Source: Cryobacterium sp. SO1 | Lineage (GTDB): Bacteria > Actinomycetota > Actinomycetes > Actinomycetales > Microbacteriaceae | Direction of reading: 5' to 3' | Assembly: GCF_004210215.2 (NCBI RefSeq) | Contig: NZ_CP067394.1 | Span: 2,356,001 to 2,420,000 of the forward strand | DNA: 64,000 nucleotides | Part shown: positions 26,429-35,172 of the stretch, in pieces | Layout of the letters: each line of letters opens with the position of its first letter | Numbering within the stretch: the first letter of the stretch is position 1 | The notes under the pieces: generated by a model | What the model was told of the DNA's origin: nothing | What the model saw: the letters and a program-made list of their open reading frames with translations, nothing else | Databases searched by the model: none | Translations under genes and position numbers: made by a program

Positions 26429-27139
26429 TTATGCGTCCTGGCCGTCTGGAGTCGGCGTCGCTGCCGGTTCTTGAGGGGTTTCGGCATCCGCTGCCTGTTC
26501 GGCGTCGGATTCGTCGGCGTCTGATTCGTCGGTGTCCGGTTCGTCAGTGTCCGGTTCGTCAGTGTCGGGTGCGTCCGTGTCCGGCTCGTCCGGCAGCTCT
26601 TCGAGCAGCCCGGGCGGCGGGGTGATCGTGATGACGCCGGCCTTGATGTCGACCGAGGGCACGATCGCCTTGACGAAGGGAATCATCACCTCGCCGTTGG
26701 CGGTCTTCACGATGAGGAGGTCTTGGGCCGGCAGGTGTTCGAGGCGGGTGAGCGTGCCGATCTGCACTCCGTCGCGCACGACGGCGAGTCCCACCAGCTG
26801 GTGGTCGTACCAGGCGTCTTCTTCATCCGTCTGCTCGGCGGAGTCCTGGTCGATCCAGAGGATGGCTTTGGCCAGGGTCTCCGCGGCCTCGCGGTCGGGG
26901 ACACCCTTGAAGAACCCGACGGCGTGCTGGTTGTACCAGCGCAGCTCGACGAGTTCGATGGTCTTGCCGTGCCAGGGTGAGCTGGTCGGCACCTGGAGGG
27001 TGAACACGGCGCCCGGAACGAAACGTCGTCCCGGGTCATCCGTGAACAGCTCCAGCTTGATGGCGCCCTTGAGGCCATGGGCCTTGGTGAGGCGCCCCAC
27101 CCGTAATTGGGTGTCTGGGGTCGTGCTGTCGAAACTCAT
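26429..27139 (-). CDS. rimM: Ribosome maturation factor RimM with acidic repeat tail
   Basis: 236 residues. Residues 1-175 are a normal RimM: VGRLTKAHGLKGAIKLELFT, then the PRC-barrel half with YDHQLVGLAVV and VMIPFVKAIVPSVD. RimM assists 30S head assembly with S19. The last ~55 residues are an acidic tail made of PDTDE-type units coded by 15-bp tandem repeats (about 26500-26591). The tail is absent from most RimM proteins. The gene follows the KH-protein gene after 21 nt. Confidence 0.95.
   Translation of the reverse strand: MSFDSTTPDTQLRVGRLTKAHGLKGAIKLELFTDDPGRRFVPGAVFTLQVPTSSPWHGKTIELVELRWYNQHAVGFFKGVPDREAAETLAKAILWIDQDSAEQTDEEDAWYDHQLVGLAVVRDGVQIGTLTRLEHLPAQDLLIVKTANGEVMIPFVKAIVPSVDIKAGVITITPPPGLLEELPDEPDTDAPDTDEPDTDEPDTDESDADESDAEQAADAETPQEPAATPTPDGQDA
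26500..26591. repeat. 15-bp tandem repeats inside rimM
   Basis: Four adjacent units of the type GTGTCCGGTTCGTCA run from 26532 to 26591, preceded by diverged units from about 26500. They encode the (D/E)PDTD acidic tail and keep frame. Confidence 0.8.
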
Positions 27140-27160
27140 GAGGGGCTAGTCCACGCCGCT

Positions 27161-27397
27161 TCAGAAGTCCGTGTCGACAACGTCGACCCGCACGCGCTTG
27201 CCATCGGCCAGAGCGGCCACGAGAGTGCGCAGCGCCTTGGCGGTGCGACCGGCGCGGCCGATCACCCGGCCGAGGTCCTCGGGGTTCACACGAACCTCGA
27301 GCACCTCGCCACGGGGTGAGTTCTGGGCTACAACGTGCACGTCGTCCGGGTGATCAACGATTCCCTTGACGAGGTGCTCAAGCGCGGGAGCGAGCAA
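27161..27397 (-). CDS. khpA: KH-domain RNA-binding protein (KhpA/YlqC type)
   Basis: 78 residues from a TTG at 27397, 2 nt after the rpsP stop. A single KH domain carries the GxxG loop in GRVIGRAGRTAKALRTLV. The family binds RNA, in some species with a Jag/KhpB partner, and is fixed between rpsP and rimM. Confidence 0.92.
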   Translation of the reverse strand: MLAPALEHLVKGIVDHPDDVHVVAQNSPRGEVLEVRVNPEDLGRVIGRAGRTAKALRTLVAALADGKRVRVDVVDTDF

Positions 27398-27399
27398 AA

Positions 27400-27816
27400 T
27401 TACGCCTTGTCCTCTTCGGTTGCCTCTGCGGCAACGTCTTCGGTCGGGGCCTTGGCTGCGGGCTTGTCGGCCTTGGGCTTCAGAACCGGCTTCTTCTTCT
27501 CGTCGGCGACGAAGGGAGCCTTCGGCTCCTTGATCTTGACGGTGGAGACGGCGTTCTTGTCACCCTTGAAGATGCCCCAGTCGCCCGTCAGCTTGAGGAG
27601 TGCCGCAACCTGCTCGGTCGGCTGGGCGCCGACGGAGAGCCAGTACTGGGCACGCTCGGACTTGACTTCGATGACCGAAGGCTCCTGCGTGGGGTGGTAG
27701 ATGCCGATCTCTTCGATGACACGACCATCGCGCTTGGTGCGCGAGTCGGCCACAACGATGCGGTAGTACGGCGCACGAATCTTGCCCATGCGCTTCAGAC
27801 GGATTTTGACAGCCAC
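27400..27816 (-). CDS. rpsP: 30S ribosomal protein S16
   Basis: 138 residues from a GTG at 27816 with AGGAG 6 nt upstream; the N-terminus [20 protein letters not shown] is canonical. The first ~80 residues form S16. The rest is a Lys/Ala/Pro-rich tail, a common actinobacterial extension. A longer frame to 27888 has no SD and no family similarity. It heads the rpsP-KH-rimM unit. Confidence 0.96.
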   Translation of the reverse strand: MAVKIRLKRMGKIRAPYYRIVVADSRTKRDGRVIEEIGIYHPTQEPSVIEVKSERAQYWLSVGAQPTEQVAALLKLTGDWGIFKGDKNAVSTVKIKEPKAPFVADEKKKPVLKPKADKPAAKAPTEDVAAEATEEDKA

Positions 27817-27944
27817 AATTCTCCTGTGATTTAGATGTTTGGCGAACTGACAGCCGTGAGCGTGGGGGCACACTCGGCACAAGCTCAATAAGGTTCGTGT
27901 TACGCCGGATTAGAGGGTCGGGCGCAACGGAACTCGACTAATCA

Positions 27945-27975
27945 TTGTGTCAGACATCGACCACTTTGTGATAAT
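27945..27975 (+). promoter_or_regulatory. Candidate promoter upstream of the GCS2-type gene
   Basis: TTGTGT (27945-27950) and GATAAT (27970-27975) are spaced by 19 nt in the rpsP/ligase divergent region (27817-28110). The rest of this spacer shows no other gene. Confidence 0.3.
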
Positions 27976-28110
27976 CGAACTCTGACTCGTGCAGAAAACC
28001 GGGATGGCTCCGCGACGCGGTGGAGCGCGGCAGTCGGAATCCGGGTGGATTAGCTGTCAGGATTGGGCCAGATCGCCCTTACCGGGGCACACGGCACGAA
28101 GGGCACACCA

Positions 28111-29280
28111 GTGGGAAGCAGGGCGGGAACCGGAACCGCGGGAATCGAATTCGCTCGCTCCGCGCGTTCGACGGTCGGGATCGAGTGGGAACTTGCCCTG
28201 GTAGACCGGGCCACCGGCGATCTCGTGTCGATTGCCGAAGAGGTCTTGGACGCCCTGCGCGGACCTGATGGCTCCCCGCATCCGCACATCACCGGTGAAC
28301 TCCTCCTGAACACCGTGGAGCTCGTCTCCGGGGTGCACCGCACTGTGGCCGGCGCGGTTGCCGACGTGGCCGGCCAGGTCGCCGAGGTGCGTGCCATCAC
28401 CGATCCGCGGGGTGTCGACCCGATCTGCAGCGGATCGCATCCGTTCGGCCAGTGGTTCGAGCAGAAGGTCACCGATAAGCAGCGCTACCACAAGCTCATC
28501 GACCGCACCCAGTGGTGGGGGCGCAACATGATGATCTGGGGCATCCACGTGCACGTGGGCATCGAAGACCGCGCCAAGGTCATCCCGATCCTGAACGGGT
28601 TGCTGAGCTTCGTGCCGCATCTGCAGGCGTTGAGTGCGTCCAGCCCGTTTTGGGCCGGCGTGAACACGGGGTACGCGTCCAATCGTGCTCAGATGTTCCA
28701 GCAGCTGCCCACCGCAGGGCTGCCCTGGCGCCTCGAGAACTGGGCAGCGTGGGAGGCGTACGTCAACGACCTGACGGTGACGGGGATCATCGAGGATGCC
28801 AGCGAGGTGCGCTGGGACATCCGCCCGTCACCCCGCTGGGGCACGATCGAGGTTCGGGCCTGCGACGGGGTGTCCACTGTGCAGGAGCTCGGTGCGATCG
28901 CCGCTCTCATCCAGTGCCTGGTCGAGTGGATGTCGACGGAGATCGATGAGGGACGGCCGGTTCCCACGATGCAGCCGTGGTTCGTGCGCGAGAACAAGTG
29001 GCGGGCGGCCCGGTATGGCCTCGCGGCGGAGATCATCGTGAACTCCACCGGCACCGAACGCATGGTGACCGACGAGGTGCGCCGTCTGGTCGAGGTGCTC
29101 TCCCCCACCGCCGAGCGGCTGGGCTGCCTGCCGGAGCTGGTGCAGCTGAATCTGATCCTCGACCACGGTGCCAGCTACCAGCGCCAGTTGGCGGTCGCGG
29201 CCACGCACAACGGCCACCTCTCCGCCGTGGTCGCCGCCCTCGCTCGGGAACTCCGCGAGGGCCTGGCCCCGCTCACCTAG
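28111..29280 (+). CDS. Glutamate-cysteine ligase family (GCS2/YbdK type) carboxylate-amine ligase
   Basis: 389 residues from a GTG at 28111, which has GAAGGG 7 nt upstream; a TTG at 28063 is the alternative. The family blocks are STVGIEWELALVD near the N-terminus, HITGELLLNTVELVSG, MMIWGIHVHVGIEDR, VRWDIRPSPRWGTIEVRACD and the C-terminal RYGLAAEI. The fold is glutamine-synthetase-like and joins a carboxylate and an amine using ATP. True glutathione synthesis is not expected in most Microbacteriaceae, so the substrate is open. It ends just before palindrome copy A2. Confidence 0.88.
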   Translation: MGSRAGTGTAGIEFARSARSTVGIEWELALVDRATGDLVSIAEEVLDALRGPDGSPHPHITGELLLNTVELVSGVHRTVAGAVADVAGQVAEVRAITDPRGVDPICSGSHPFGQWFEQKVTDKQRYHKLIDRTQWWGRNMMIWGIHVHVGIEDRAKVIPILNGLLSFVPHLQALSASSPFWAGVNTGYASNRAQMFQQLPTAGLPWRLENWAAWEAYVNDLTVTGIIEDASEVRWDIRPSPRWGTIEVRACDGVSTVQELGAIAALIQCLVEWMSTEIDEGRPVPTMQPWFVRENKWRAARYGLAAEIIVNSTGTERMVTDEVRRLVEVLSPTAERLGCLPELVQLNLILDHGASYQRQLAVAATHNGHLSAVVAALARELREGLAPLT

Positions 29281-29305
29281 CCCAGGTTCGCGCTCGCGCC
29301 ACTCC

Positions 29306-29366
29306 CGCGAACTGTGAGTTAAGCACCGTGTTTTCGTGATTTTGGGTGCTTTTCTCACGGTTCGCG
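29306..29366. repeat. Palindromic repeat, family A copy 2
   Basis: The left arm (29306-29327) is identical to that of copy 1. The right arm (29345-29366) differs at three positions, giving a 2x2 internal loop and one G-U pair. It lies between the ligase stop and the HNH nuclease start, 66 nt before the latter. Confidence 0.85.
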
Positions 29367-29432
29367 GATGGGGTGAGACGGGGGGGTGCGCGGGCAGGGG
29401 CGGTGTCGGTGGTAGGTGAGACGATCTCAGGT

Positions 29433-31046
29433 ATGAGCATCACTGTTGAGGCACCAACGCCGGCTCCGGACGATGACGACCACTCTCCGACGCCCAGCCT
29501 GGACGAACAGGTCCAGGCCGATCTGATCCGCTACACCGAACTCATCGCGGCCCAGGACCGCCTGATCGCCAGGGCCCAGGCCCGCCGCATCGAACATCTC
29601 GTGGACATGCAGGACTGGAGCGAACAGCCCCAGGTCGCGTCCCGGCTGCACGGCAACCCGGAGAACATCCGCCTCGCCGACCACAACGCGGCCACGATGA
29701 CGGCGGACCAGGCCCGCGCGGCCGCGCACAACCGGTGGGACGACCACGACGTCGCCCGGCGGACCATCGTGAGCGAAACCGCGTGCCTGACCCGGGTGGC
29801 CGAACGCACCATCGACCGGCAACTCGACGAGGCCCGGAACCTCTGCGGCTTCGCCCCGGCCACGTTCGAGGCCTTCGCGGCCGGACAGATCAGCTACCGG
29901 CACGCCACCACCCTGCTCGACCAACTGCGCTCACTCCCCACGGACCACCAAGCCGGGTTTGAAGAACGGATACTCCCGGAGGCCAAGCGACTCCCGGTGG
30001 GCCGGTTCCGCGACAAAGCCCGCCGGCTCCGGGAGCGGCTGCACCCGGAGTCCATCGTGACCCGCACCACCAACGCCCTGGCCGAGAGGCACACCCGGTG
30101 GGAGGCAGCCCCGGATGGGATGGGCTGGTTGCACTGGTACGGCACCGCCCACGACACCAAAGCCGCCTACACCCGGATCAACACCATGGCCGTGAAACTG
30201 AAAAAACTCGGCGACCCCACCCGGGCCGGCGACGCGGCCGGGGAAGCCGGCGGGCGGGCAGGCGCGGACGCGAGCGCGGGGACAGGCACCGAGGACGACG
30301 CGGCAGCCGGTGCGGGCTCCAACTCGCGCCTGGCTGAGGACGAGGAGCAGCACAAGCGCACCCTGGACCAGCTCCGCGCCGACATCACCCGGGCACTCCT
30401 GCTGGACGGCATCACCCCCGACGGGATGGGCGCCGGGATCCGCGGCACGGTCATGATCACCGTGCCCGTGCTCACCCTGCTCGGCCTGGACGAGGAACCC
30501 GCCACCCTCGAGGGCTACGGGCCCATCTCCCCCGAGATGGCCCGACAGATCGCCGGACACGCCCCCAGCTTCACCCGACTACTCACCCACCCCGAAACCG
30601 GAGTCGTGCTCTCCCTGGGCAAAACCCAGCACAAGAACACCACAGCCATGAAGAAATGGCTGAGGGTGCGCGACGAAACCTGCCGATTCCCCGGCTGCTC
30701 CCGGCCCGCGGTCACCAGCGACATCGACCACACCCACGACTGGGCCGACGGCGGCACGACCGACTGCGACAACCTCGCCCATCTCTGCGAACCCCACCAC
30801 CGACTCAAACACCTCACCCACTGGCGAGTCACTCAGGAACCCGGCGGGATCCTGCTTTGGACCTCCCCGGGCAAACGCAGCTACCGCACCGACCCCGCCA
30901 ACCCGATGGGACCACCCCGGCCACAACCACCGGTGGTGGGTCCGAAAACCCGGAAACGACCCCCGGAGGATAGCTATCTGATGCCTCCCCGGCACCGGCC
31001 AACCCGGACACCCACACCACCGGTCCCCGACAACCCGCCGTTCTGA
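29433..31046 (+). CDS. DUF222/HNH endonuclease domain protein (13E12-like)
   Basis: 537 residues from the ATG at 29433. The DUF222 helical region spans about 20-360 (AQDRLIARAQARRIEHLVDM; LLDQLRSLPTDHQAGFEERI) with an Ala/Gly/Asp-rich break near 260-300. The C-terminal HNH domain is near 400-455: CRFPGCSRPAVTSDIDHTHD, then DGGTTDCDNLAHLCEPHHR. The two CxxC/CxxH pairs and the DHxxxW-type His cluster are complete. Such genes are often multicopy in Actinobacteria and associated with repeats, but their job is unknown. It sits right after palindrome copy A2. Confidence 0.85.
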   Translation: MSITVEAPTPAPDDDDHSPTPSLDEQVQADLIRYTELIAAQDRLIARAQARRIEHLVDMQDWSEQPQVASRLHGNPENIRLADHNAATMTADQARAAAHNRWDDHDVARRTIVSETACLTRVAERTIDRQLDEARNLCGFAPATFEAFAAGQISYRHATTLLDQLRSLPTDHQAGFEERILPEAKRLPVGRFRDKARRLRERLHPESIVTRTTNALAERHTRWEAAPDGMGWLHWYGTAHDTKAAYTRINTMAVKLKKLGDPTRAGDAAGEAGGRAGADASAGTGTEDDAAAGAGSNSRLAEDEEQHKRTLDQLRADITRALLLDGITPDGMGAGIRGTVMITVPVLTLLGLDEEPATLEGYGPISPEMARQIAGHAPSFTRLLTHPETGVVLSLGKTQHKNTTAMKKWLRVRDETCRFPGCSRPAVTSDIDHTHDWADGGTTDCDNLAHLCEPHHRLKHLTHWRVTQEPGGILLWTSPGKRSYRTDPANPMGPPRPQPPVVGPKTRKRPPEDSYLMPPRHRPTRTPTPPVPDNPPF

Positions 31047-31064
31047 CGACGCAATCGAGCCGGT

Positions 31065-31871
31065 CTAGGAGGCGAGGACGCGGGCGGCATTCTTACTGTC
31101 GCGCCACGCGATCCAGTCCTCGACCGGCGCCAAGTCGTATGCCGGGCCTGAGATGCCGAGGGTGAAGAGGGTGGTGCCGAGTTCATAGAGGTCGTCGGCC
31201 TCCGCGGTGGTCTTGTGGCGCAGCTCAGTGGAGATCTCGATCTCGGTCATGTCGCGACCCACCGTGTCGCACCACGTTCCCAGAACACCGAGCTTGTGCG
31301 CGAGAACCTCCGGGGTGGAGAACGAGTGCCAGATGTCGGCGTGCTGCGCGACGATGCGCAGCGTCTTCTTCTCGCCGCCACCGCCGATCAGGACCGGGAT
31401 GTCGCGCACGGGCGCGGGATTGAGCCTGGCCCAGCGCGCCTCGATACGGGGCAGGTCCACGGCCAGGGCATCCAGCCGGCTGCCGACCGTGCCGAACTCG
31501 TAGCCGTACTCGACGTAGTCGCGTTCGAACCAGCCCGAGCCGGTACCGAAGATGAACCGCCCGCCGCTGATGTGGTCGATGGAGCGCGCCATATCCGCCT
31601 GCAGGTCAGCGTTGCGGTAGCTGTTGCAGTTCACCAGGGCACCCATTTCGATCACACTGGTCTGCTCGGCCCAGGCGGCCAGGAGAGTCCAGGACTCGAA
31701 ATGCAGGCCCTCGGGGTCGCCGGAGAGCGGGTAGAAGTGGTCCCAGTTGAAGGCGATGTCCACGCCGAGGGCTTCGACGGCCGAGACTGTGTTGCGGATG
31801 GACGTGTAGTCGGCGTGCTGTGGGGCGATCTGGACGCCGAGGCGTACCGGACGGGGCTGAGAAGAGGTCAT
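31065..31871 (-). CDS. LLM-class F420-dependent oxidoreductase
   Basis: 268 residues with a luciferase-like TIM barrel: RLGVQIAPQHADYTSIRNTV at the start, WDHFYPLSGDPEGLHFESW, the DHISGGRFIFGTGSGWFERD block and DIPVLIGGGGEKKTLRIVA. It fits the F420-binding branch rather than FMN luciferases; the substrate is unknown. TAGGAT lies exactly 6 nt before the ATG, so it is probably leaderless. It is downstream of ffh on the same strand but has its own promoter... its start lies 90 nt after the ffh stop. Confidence 0.85.
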   Translation of the reverse strand: MTSSQPRPVRLGVQIAPQHADYTSIRNTVSAVEALGVDIAFNWDHFYPLSGDPEGLHFESWTLLAAWAEQTSVIEMGALVNCNSYRNADLQADMARSIDHISGGRFIFGTGSGWFERDYVEYGYEFGTVGSRLDALAVDLPRIEARWARLNPAPVRDIPVLIGGGGEKKTLRIVAQHADIWHSFSTPEVLAHKLGVLGTWCDTVGRDMTEIEISTELRHKTTAEADDLYELGTTLFTLGISGPAYDLAPVEDWIAWRDSKNAARVLAS

Positions 31872-31877
31872 TGCAAA

Positions 31878-31883
31878 ATCCTA
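31878..31883 (-). promoter_or_regulatory. -10 box of a probable leaderless promoter
   Basis: TAGGAT on the minus strand ends 6 nt before the ATG at 31871; no SD. Confidence 0.5.
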
Positions 31884-31961
31884 ATCCCCGGCCTCGCCCG
31901 GCTCGGCTCGTCCAGGTCGGTTCGTGCCGATCCGGTCGTGCCAATCGGTCCGGCTCTGGCG

Positions 31962-33533
31962 CTACCGGCCGAGCATCTTCTGCAGGGCCGCCATCTCCTC
32001 GGCGGAGGGACCGTCGGCGCCCGTCTTGGCGCCGCCGCCCAGGCCGAAGCCCGAGCCGCCGCCAGCGGCCACGCCGCCGACCTTTTCACCGGAGGCGATG
32101 GCCGCGTTCTCTGCGGCACGCTTGGCCGGGTTGCCCGACTTCGAGCCCTTCTTCTTCTGCTGCACCTGCGGGCGCTTGCCGCCCATGCCGCCGGGCACCG
32201 GACCCATGCCGGGAATGTTGGGCATGCCGCCCTTGGCCACGGTCTTCATCATCTTCGCGGCCTGTTCGAACCGCTGCACCAGCTGGTTGACCTCGGTCAC
32301 GCTGGACCCGGAGCCCCGGGCGATGCGCAGGCGACGCGACCCGTTGAGCAGCTTCGGGGTGACCCGCTCCGCCTTGGTCATCGACTGGATGATGGCCTCG
32401 GTGCGCACGATCTCACGCTCGTCGAAGTTCTCCAGCTGCTGCTTCATGGCGCCTGCACCGGGCAGCATACCCATCATCTTCTTGATCGAGCCCATATTGC
32501 GCAACTGCTGCATCTGGCCGAGGAAGTCGTCGAGGGTGAAGGAATCGGTGGAGAACTTCTCCGCGATCTTGCGGGCTTCCTCCTCGTCGAAGGCACCCTG
32601 CGCCTGTTCGATCAGGGTGAGGATGTCACCGAGGTCGAGGATGCGGCTGGCCATCCGGTCGGGGTGGAATGGCTCGAAGTCATCCAGCCCTTCACCCGTC
32701 GACGCGAACATGATCGGGCGGCCGGTGATCGACGCCACCGACAGGGCGGCGCCACCGCGGGCGTCGCCGTCGAGCTTGGAGAGCACCACACCGGTGAAGT
32801 CGACGCCGTCCTGGAAGGCGCGGGCGGTCGCCACGGCATCCTGGCCGATCATGGCGTCGATGACGAAGAGCACCTCGTCGGGGTCGATGGCCTTGCGGAT
32901 GTCCGCGGCCTGCTTCATCATCTCGGCGTCGACGCCGAGGCGTCCGGCGGTGTCGACGATGACCACGTCGTGCAGCTTCTGCTGGGCGAACTTCACGCCG
33001 TCGCGGGCGACCTTGACCGGGTTGCCGACACCGTTGCCGGGCTCGGGGGCGTAGACCGCGACGCCGGCCTGGGCCGCGACAACCTCGAGCTGCGTCACCG
33101 CGTTGGGCCGCTGCAGGTCGGCGGCGACGAGGATCGGTGTGTGGCCGTCTTTGGCGAGCCACTTGGCGAGCTTGCCGGCCAGGGTGGTCTTACCGGCGCC
33201 CTGGAGGCCGGCGAGCATGATGATGGTCGGCGGCTTCTTCGCGAACTCGAGGCGGCGCTGCTGGCCACCGAGGATCTGGATGAGCTCCTCGTTGACGATC
33301 TGCACGACCTGCTGAGCCGGGTTCAGTGCTTTGCTGACCTCATCGCCGAGGGCGCGTTCGCGCACCTTGCCGGTGAAGTCCTTGACCACCTCGAGCGCCA
33401 CGTCGGCGTCGAGGAGTGCGCGACGGATCTCGCGGACGGTGCCGTCGACATCTGCGGCGCTGAGCTTGCCCTTGGTGCGGAGATTTTTAAACGTCTCGGC
33501 GAGGCGATCTGAGAGGTTTCCAAAAGTAGCCAT
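31962..33533 (-). CDS. ffh: Signal recognition particle protein Ffh (SRP54)
   Basis: 523 residues. The NG GTPase domain has GLQGAGKTTLAGKLAK, DTAGRLGVDAEM and SKLDGDARGG. The M domain has the LPGAGAMKQQ stretch and the RNA-binding NGSRRLRIARGSG. The C-terminal tail is Gly/Lys-rich. With 4.5S RNA it targets nascent membrane proteins to FtsY. AGGACAAC precedes the ATG and overlaps a TAAACT box. The gene is usually next to rpsP; here four extra genes or repeats lie between. Confidence 0.97.
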   Translation of the reverse strand: MATFGNLSDRLAETFKNLRTKGKLSAADVDGTVREIRRALLDADVALEVVKDFTGKVRERALGDEVSKALNPAQQVVQIVNEELIQILGGQQRRLEFAKKPPTIIMLAGLQGAGKTTLAGKLAKWLAKDGHTPILVAADLQRPNAVTQLEVVAAQAGVAVYAPEPGNGVGNPVKVARDGVKFAQQKLHDVVIVDTAGRLGVDAEMMKQAADIRKAIDPDEVLFVIDAMIGQDAVATARAFQDGVDFTGVVLSKLDGDARGGAALSVASITGRPIMFASTGEGLDDFEPFHPDRMASRILDLGDILTLIEQAQGAFDEEEARKIAEKFSTDSFTLDDFLGQMQQLRNMGSIKKMMGMLPGAGAMKQQLENFDEREIVRTEAIIQSMTKAERVTPKLLNGSRRLRIARGSGSSVTEVNQLVQRFEQAAKMMKTVAKGGMPNIPGMGPVPGGMGGKRPQVQQKKKGSKSGNPAKRAAENAAIASGEKVGGVAAGGGSGFGLGGGAKTGADGPSAEEMAALQKMLGR

Positions 33534-33664
33534 TGTTGTCCTAGTTTAACCGGATCAGCGCTGCATCGGCTCACCCACGGCATTCCGGCCCGTTCGGCGC
33601 CGATCCGGCGCCGGTCAGGCCCCGGGGGCGATCAAGCGTTCCACGGCCCGCACCACAGCGAGTG

Positions 33665-34171
33665 TCAGCTATCGGTGGCGATCACGATGGTGTCACCGTG
33701 CACGTCAAGGGTCACGACGAGAAGGGCATCCGTCTCGTGTGGGCTGATCGAGTAGTCCAGCACCGCGAAGTGCTGGTCATTGCCGATGTGGTGCGGGTGG
33801 AATCCGATGCGCTGCAGCTGGATCGAGCGCAGGTAGTCGATCTGCTTGTCACCCGAATCCCAGATCAAGGCGTCTTCGAGTACCTCGGCGTCGAGTTCTT
33901 CGAACTGCGCGACGATGAACTGGCTGGTCACGGAGACCTCGGCGCTCAGGTCGGCCACGAGCGACTCCCGGGCCTGCGAGTCCAGGTCTTCCAGGGCGCT
34001 GATCATGGCGGCGACGATGTCGAGGGCCTCGGACGACACCGACTCCTCATCGGGAGAGCTCACGTCGATCTCGACGTTCTGGTCGCCGAGCTCAGCCGTG
34101 TCCGACCAATAGACCTCGCCGCTGTCGTCGTCGCTGCCGAGAATTCCGAAGAAATCGTGTTCGATGGTCAT
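33665..34171 (-). CDS. DUF2004-like conserved protein
   Basis: 168 residues, very acidic, without membrane segments. The N-terminus HDFFGILGSDDDSGEVYWSD and the C-terminal IQLQRIGFHPHHIGNDQHFA then VVTLDVHGDTIVIATDS resemble DUF2004 proteins. The function is not known. It starts 8 nt after the ftsY stop and is thus in its operon. The 131-nt spacer to ffh shows no gene. Confidence 0.65.
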   Translation of the reverse strand: MTIEHDFFGILGSDDDSGEVYWSDTAELGDQNVEIDVSSPDEESVSSEALDIVAAMISALEDLDSQARESLVADLSAEVSVTSQFIVAQFEELDAEVLEDALIWDSGDKQIDYLRSIQLQRIGFHPHHIGNDQHFAVLDYSISPHETDALLVVTLDVHGDTIVIATDS

Positions 34172-34179
34172 GGGACGTC

Positions 34180-35055
34180 CTATCCGACGAGTTTTTGCGC
34201 GAAAACGTGCGGGGTGAAACCGGTGAGGTCGTTGATCCCCTCACCCTGCCCGACGAGTTTGATGGGGATTCCGGTCTTCTCCTGGACGGCGAGCACAAAA
34301 CCGCCCTTGGCGGAGCCGTCGAGCTTGGTGAGCACCAGCCCGGTCACCCCGGCGTGCTCGATGAAAGCCTCCGCCTGGGCGAGGCCGTTCTGGCCGGTGG
34401 TGGCGTCGAGCACAAGTAGCACCTCGGAGATGGGCGTCTGCTTCTCGATCACCCGGCGGATCTTGGTGAGCTCGTCCATCAGGCCGCCCTTGGTCTGCAG
34501 CCGGCCGGCAGTGTCGATGATCACGATTTCAGTGCCCGTGTTGATGGCACGTTCCACAGTCTGGAACGCCACGGAGGCCGGGTCCTGGCCCTGGGCCTGC
34601 GGCTTGACGATGTCGGCGCCCGCACGTTCTGCCCAGGTCGCCAGTTGCTCCACCGCGGCGGCCCGGAAGGTGTCGGCCGCGCCGATCAGCACGCTGCGGT
34701 CATAGACGCGCAGGAACTTGGCGAACTTGCCGATGGTGGTGGTCTTGCCGACCCCGTTCACGCCGACGACGAGCACCACGGCGGGCCTGGCACTCAAGTT
34801 CAGGGTGGGGTCCAGCTTCGCCAGGCGTTCCTCGATGCCCTCGCGGAGCATCCGGTGCAGGTCCTTGGGGTCCGTGGTGTTGTACCTGGACACCTTGGCG
34901 CGGAGCTCGGCGACGATCGCGTCGGTGATGTCCGGGCCGAAGTCGGCCTGGATCAGCGAGTCCTCCAGGTCATCCCAGGTGTCTGCGTCGATCGTCTTCT
35001 TCGCGAACACTCCGCGCAATGCGCCGGAGAGCGACCACGGGGTGCGTTCTGCCAT
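34180..35055 (-). CDS. ftsY: Signal recognition particle receptor FtsY
   Basis: 291 residues. The NG domain is complete: a helical N part, then VVGVNGVGKTTTIGKFAKFL, VIIDTAGRLQTKGGLMDEL and LTKLDGSAKGG. The acidic membrane-binding A domain of E. coli FtsY is missing; only ~15 residues precede the N helix bundle, as in many Gram-positive forms. TAGCCT ends 6 nt before the ATG, so the mRNA is probably leaderless. Confidence 0.96.
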   Translation of the reverse strand: MAERTPWSLSGALRGVFAKKTIDADTWDDLEDSLIQADFGPDITDAIVAELRAKVSRYNTTDPKDLHRMLREGIEERLAKLDPTLNLSARPAVVLVVGVNGVGKTTTIGKFAKFLRVYDRSVLIGAADTFRAAAVEQLATWAERAGADIVKPQAQGQDPASVAFQTVERAINTGTEIVIIDTAGRLQTKGGLMDELTKIRRVIEKQTPISEVLLVLDATTGQNGLAQAEAFIEHAGVTGLVLTKLDGSAKGGFVLAVQEKTGIPIKLVGQGEGINDLTGFTPHVFAQKLVG

Positions 35056-35061
35056 GGGTCA

Positions 35062-35067
35062 AGGCTA
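35062..35067 (-). promoter_or_regulatory. -10 box of a probable leaderless ftsY promoter
   Basis: TAGCCT on the minus strand ends 6 nt before the ATG at 35055; no SD. Confidence 0.5.
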
Positions 35068-35172
35068 GTCGGCGCGGACCTGCCGCGTGCACCCCGCGGG
35101 GTGGCGGGGAGTCCGGGGTGCTGGGTATCTTCACCGGTAACGCCGATGCGCTCCCCGGCGAAAGGACGTCCG

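Noticed and set aside
27816..27888. Extended N-terminus for S16
   Set aside because: The GTG at 27816 has AGGAG and gives the canonical AVKIRL start.
28063..28110. TTG start for the GCS2-type ligase
   Set aside because: Only a weak SD; GTG 28111 has GAAGGG at good spacing. Not excluded.
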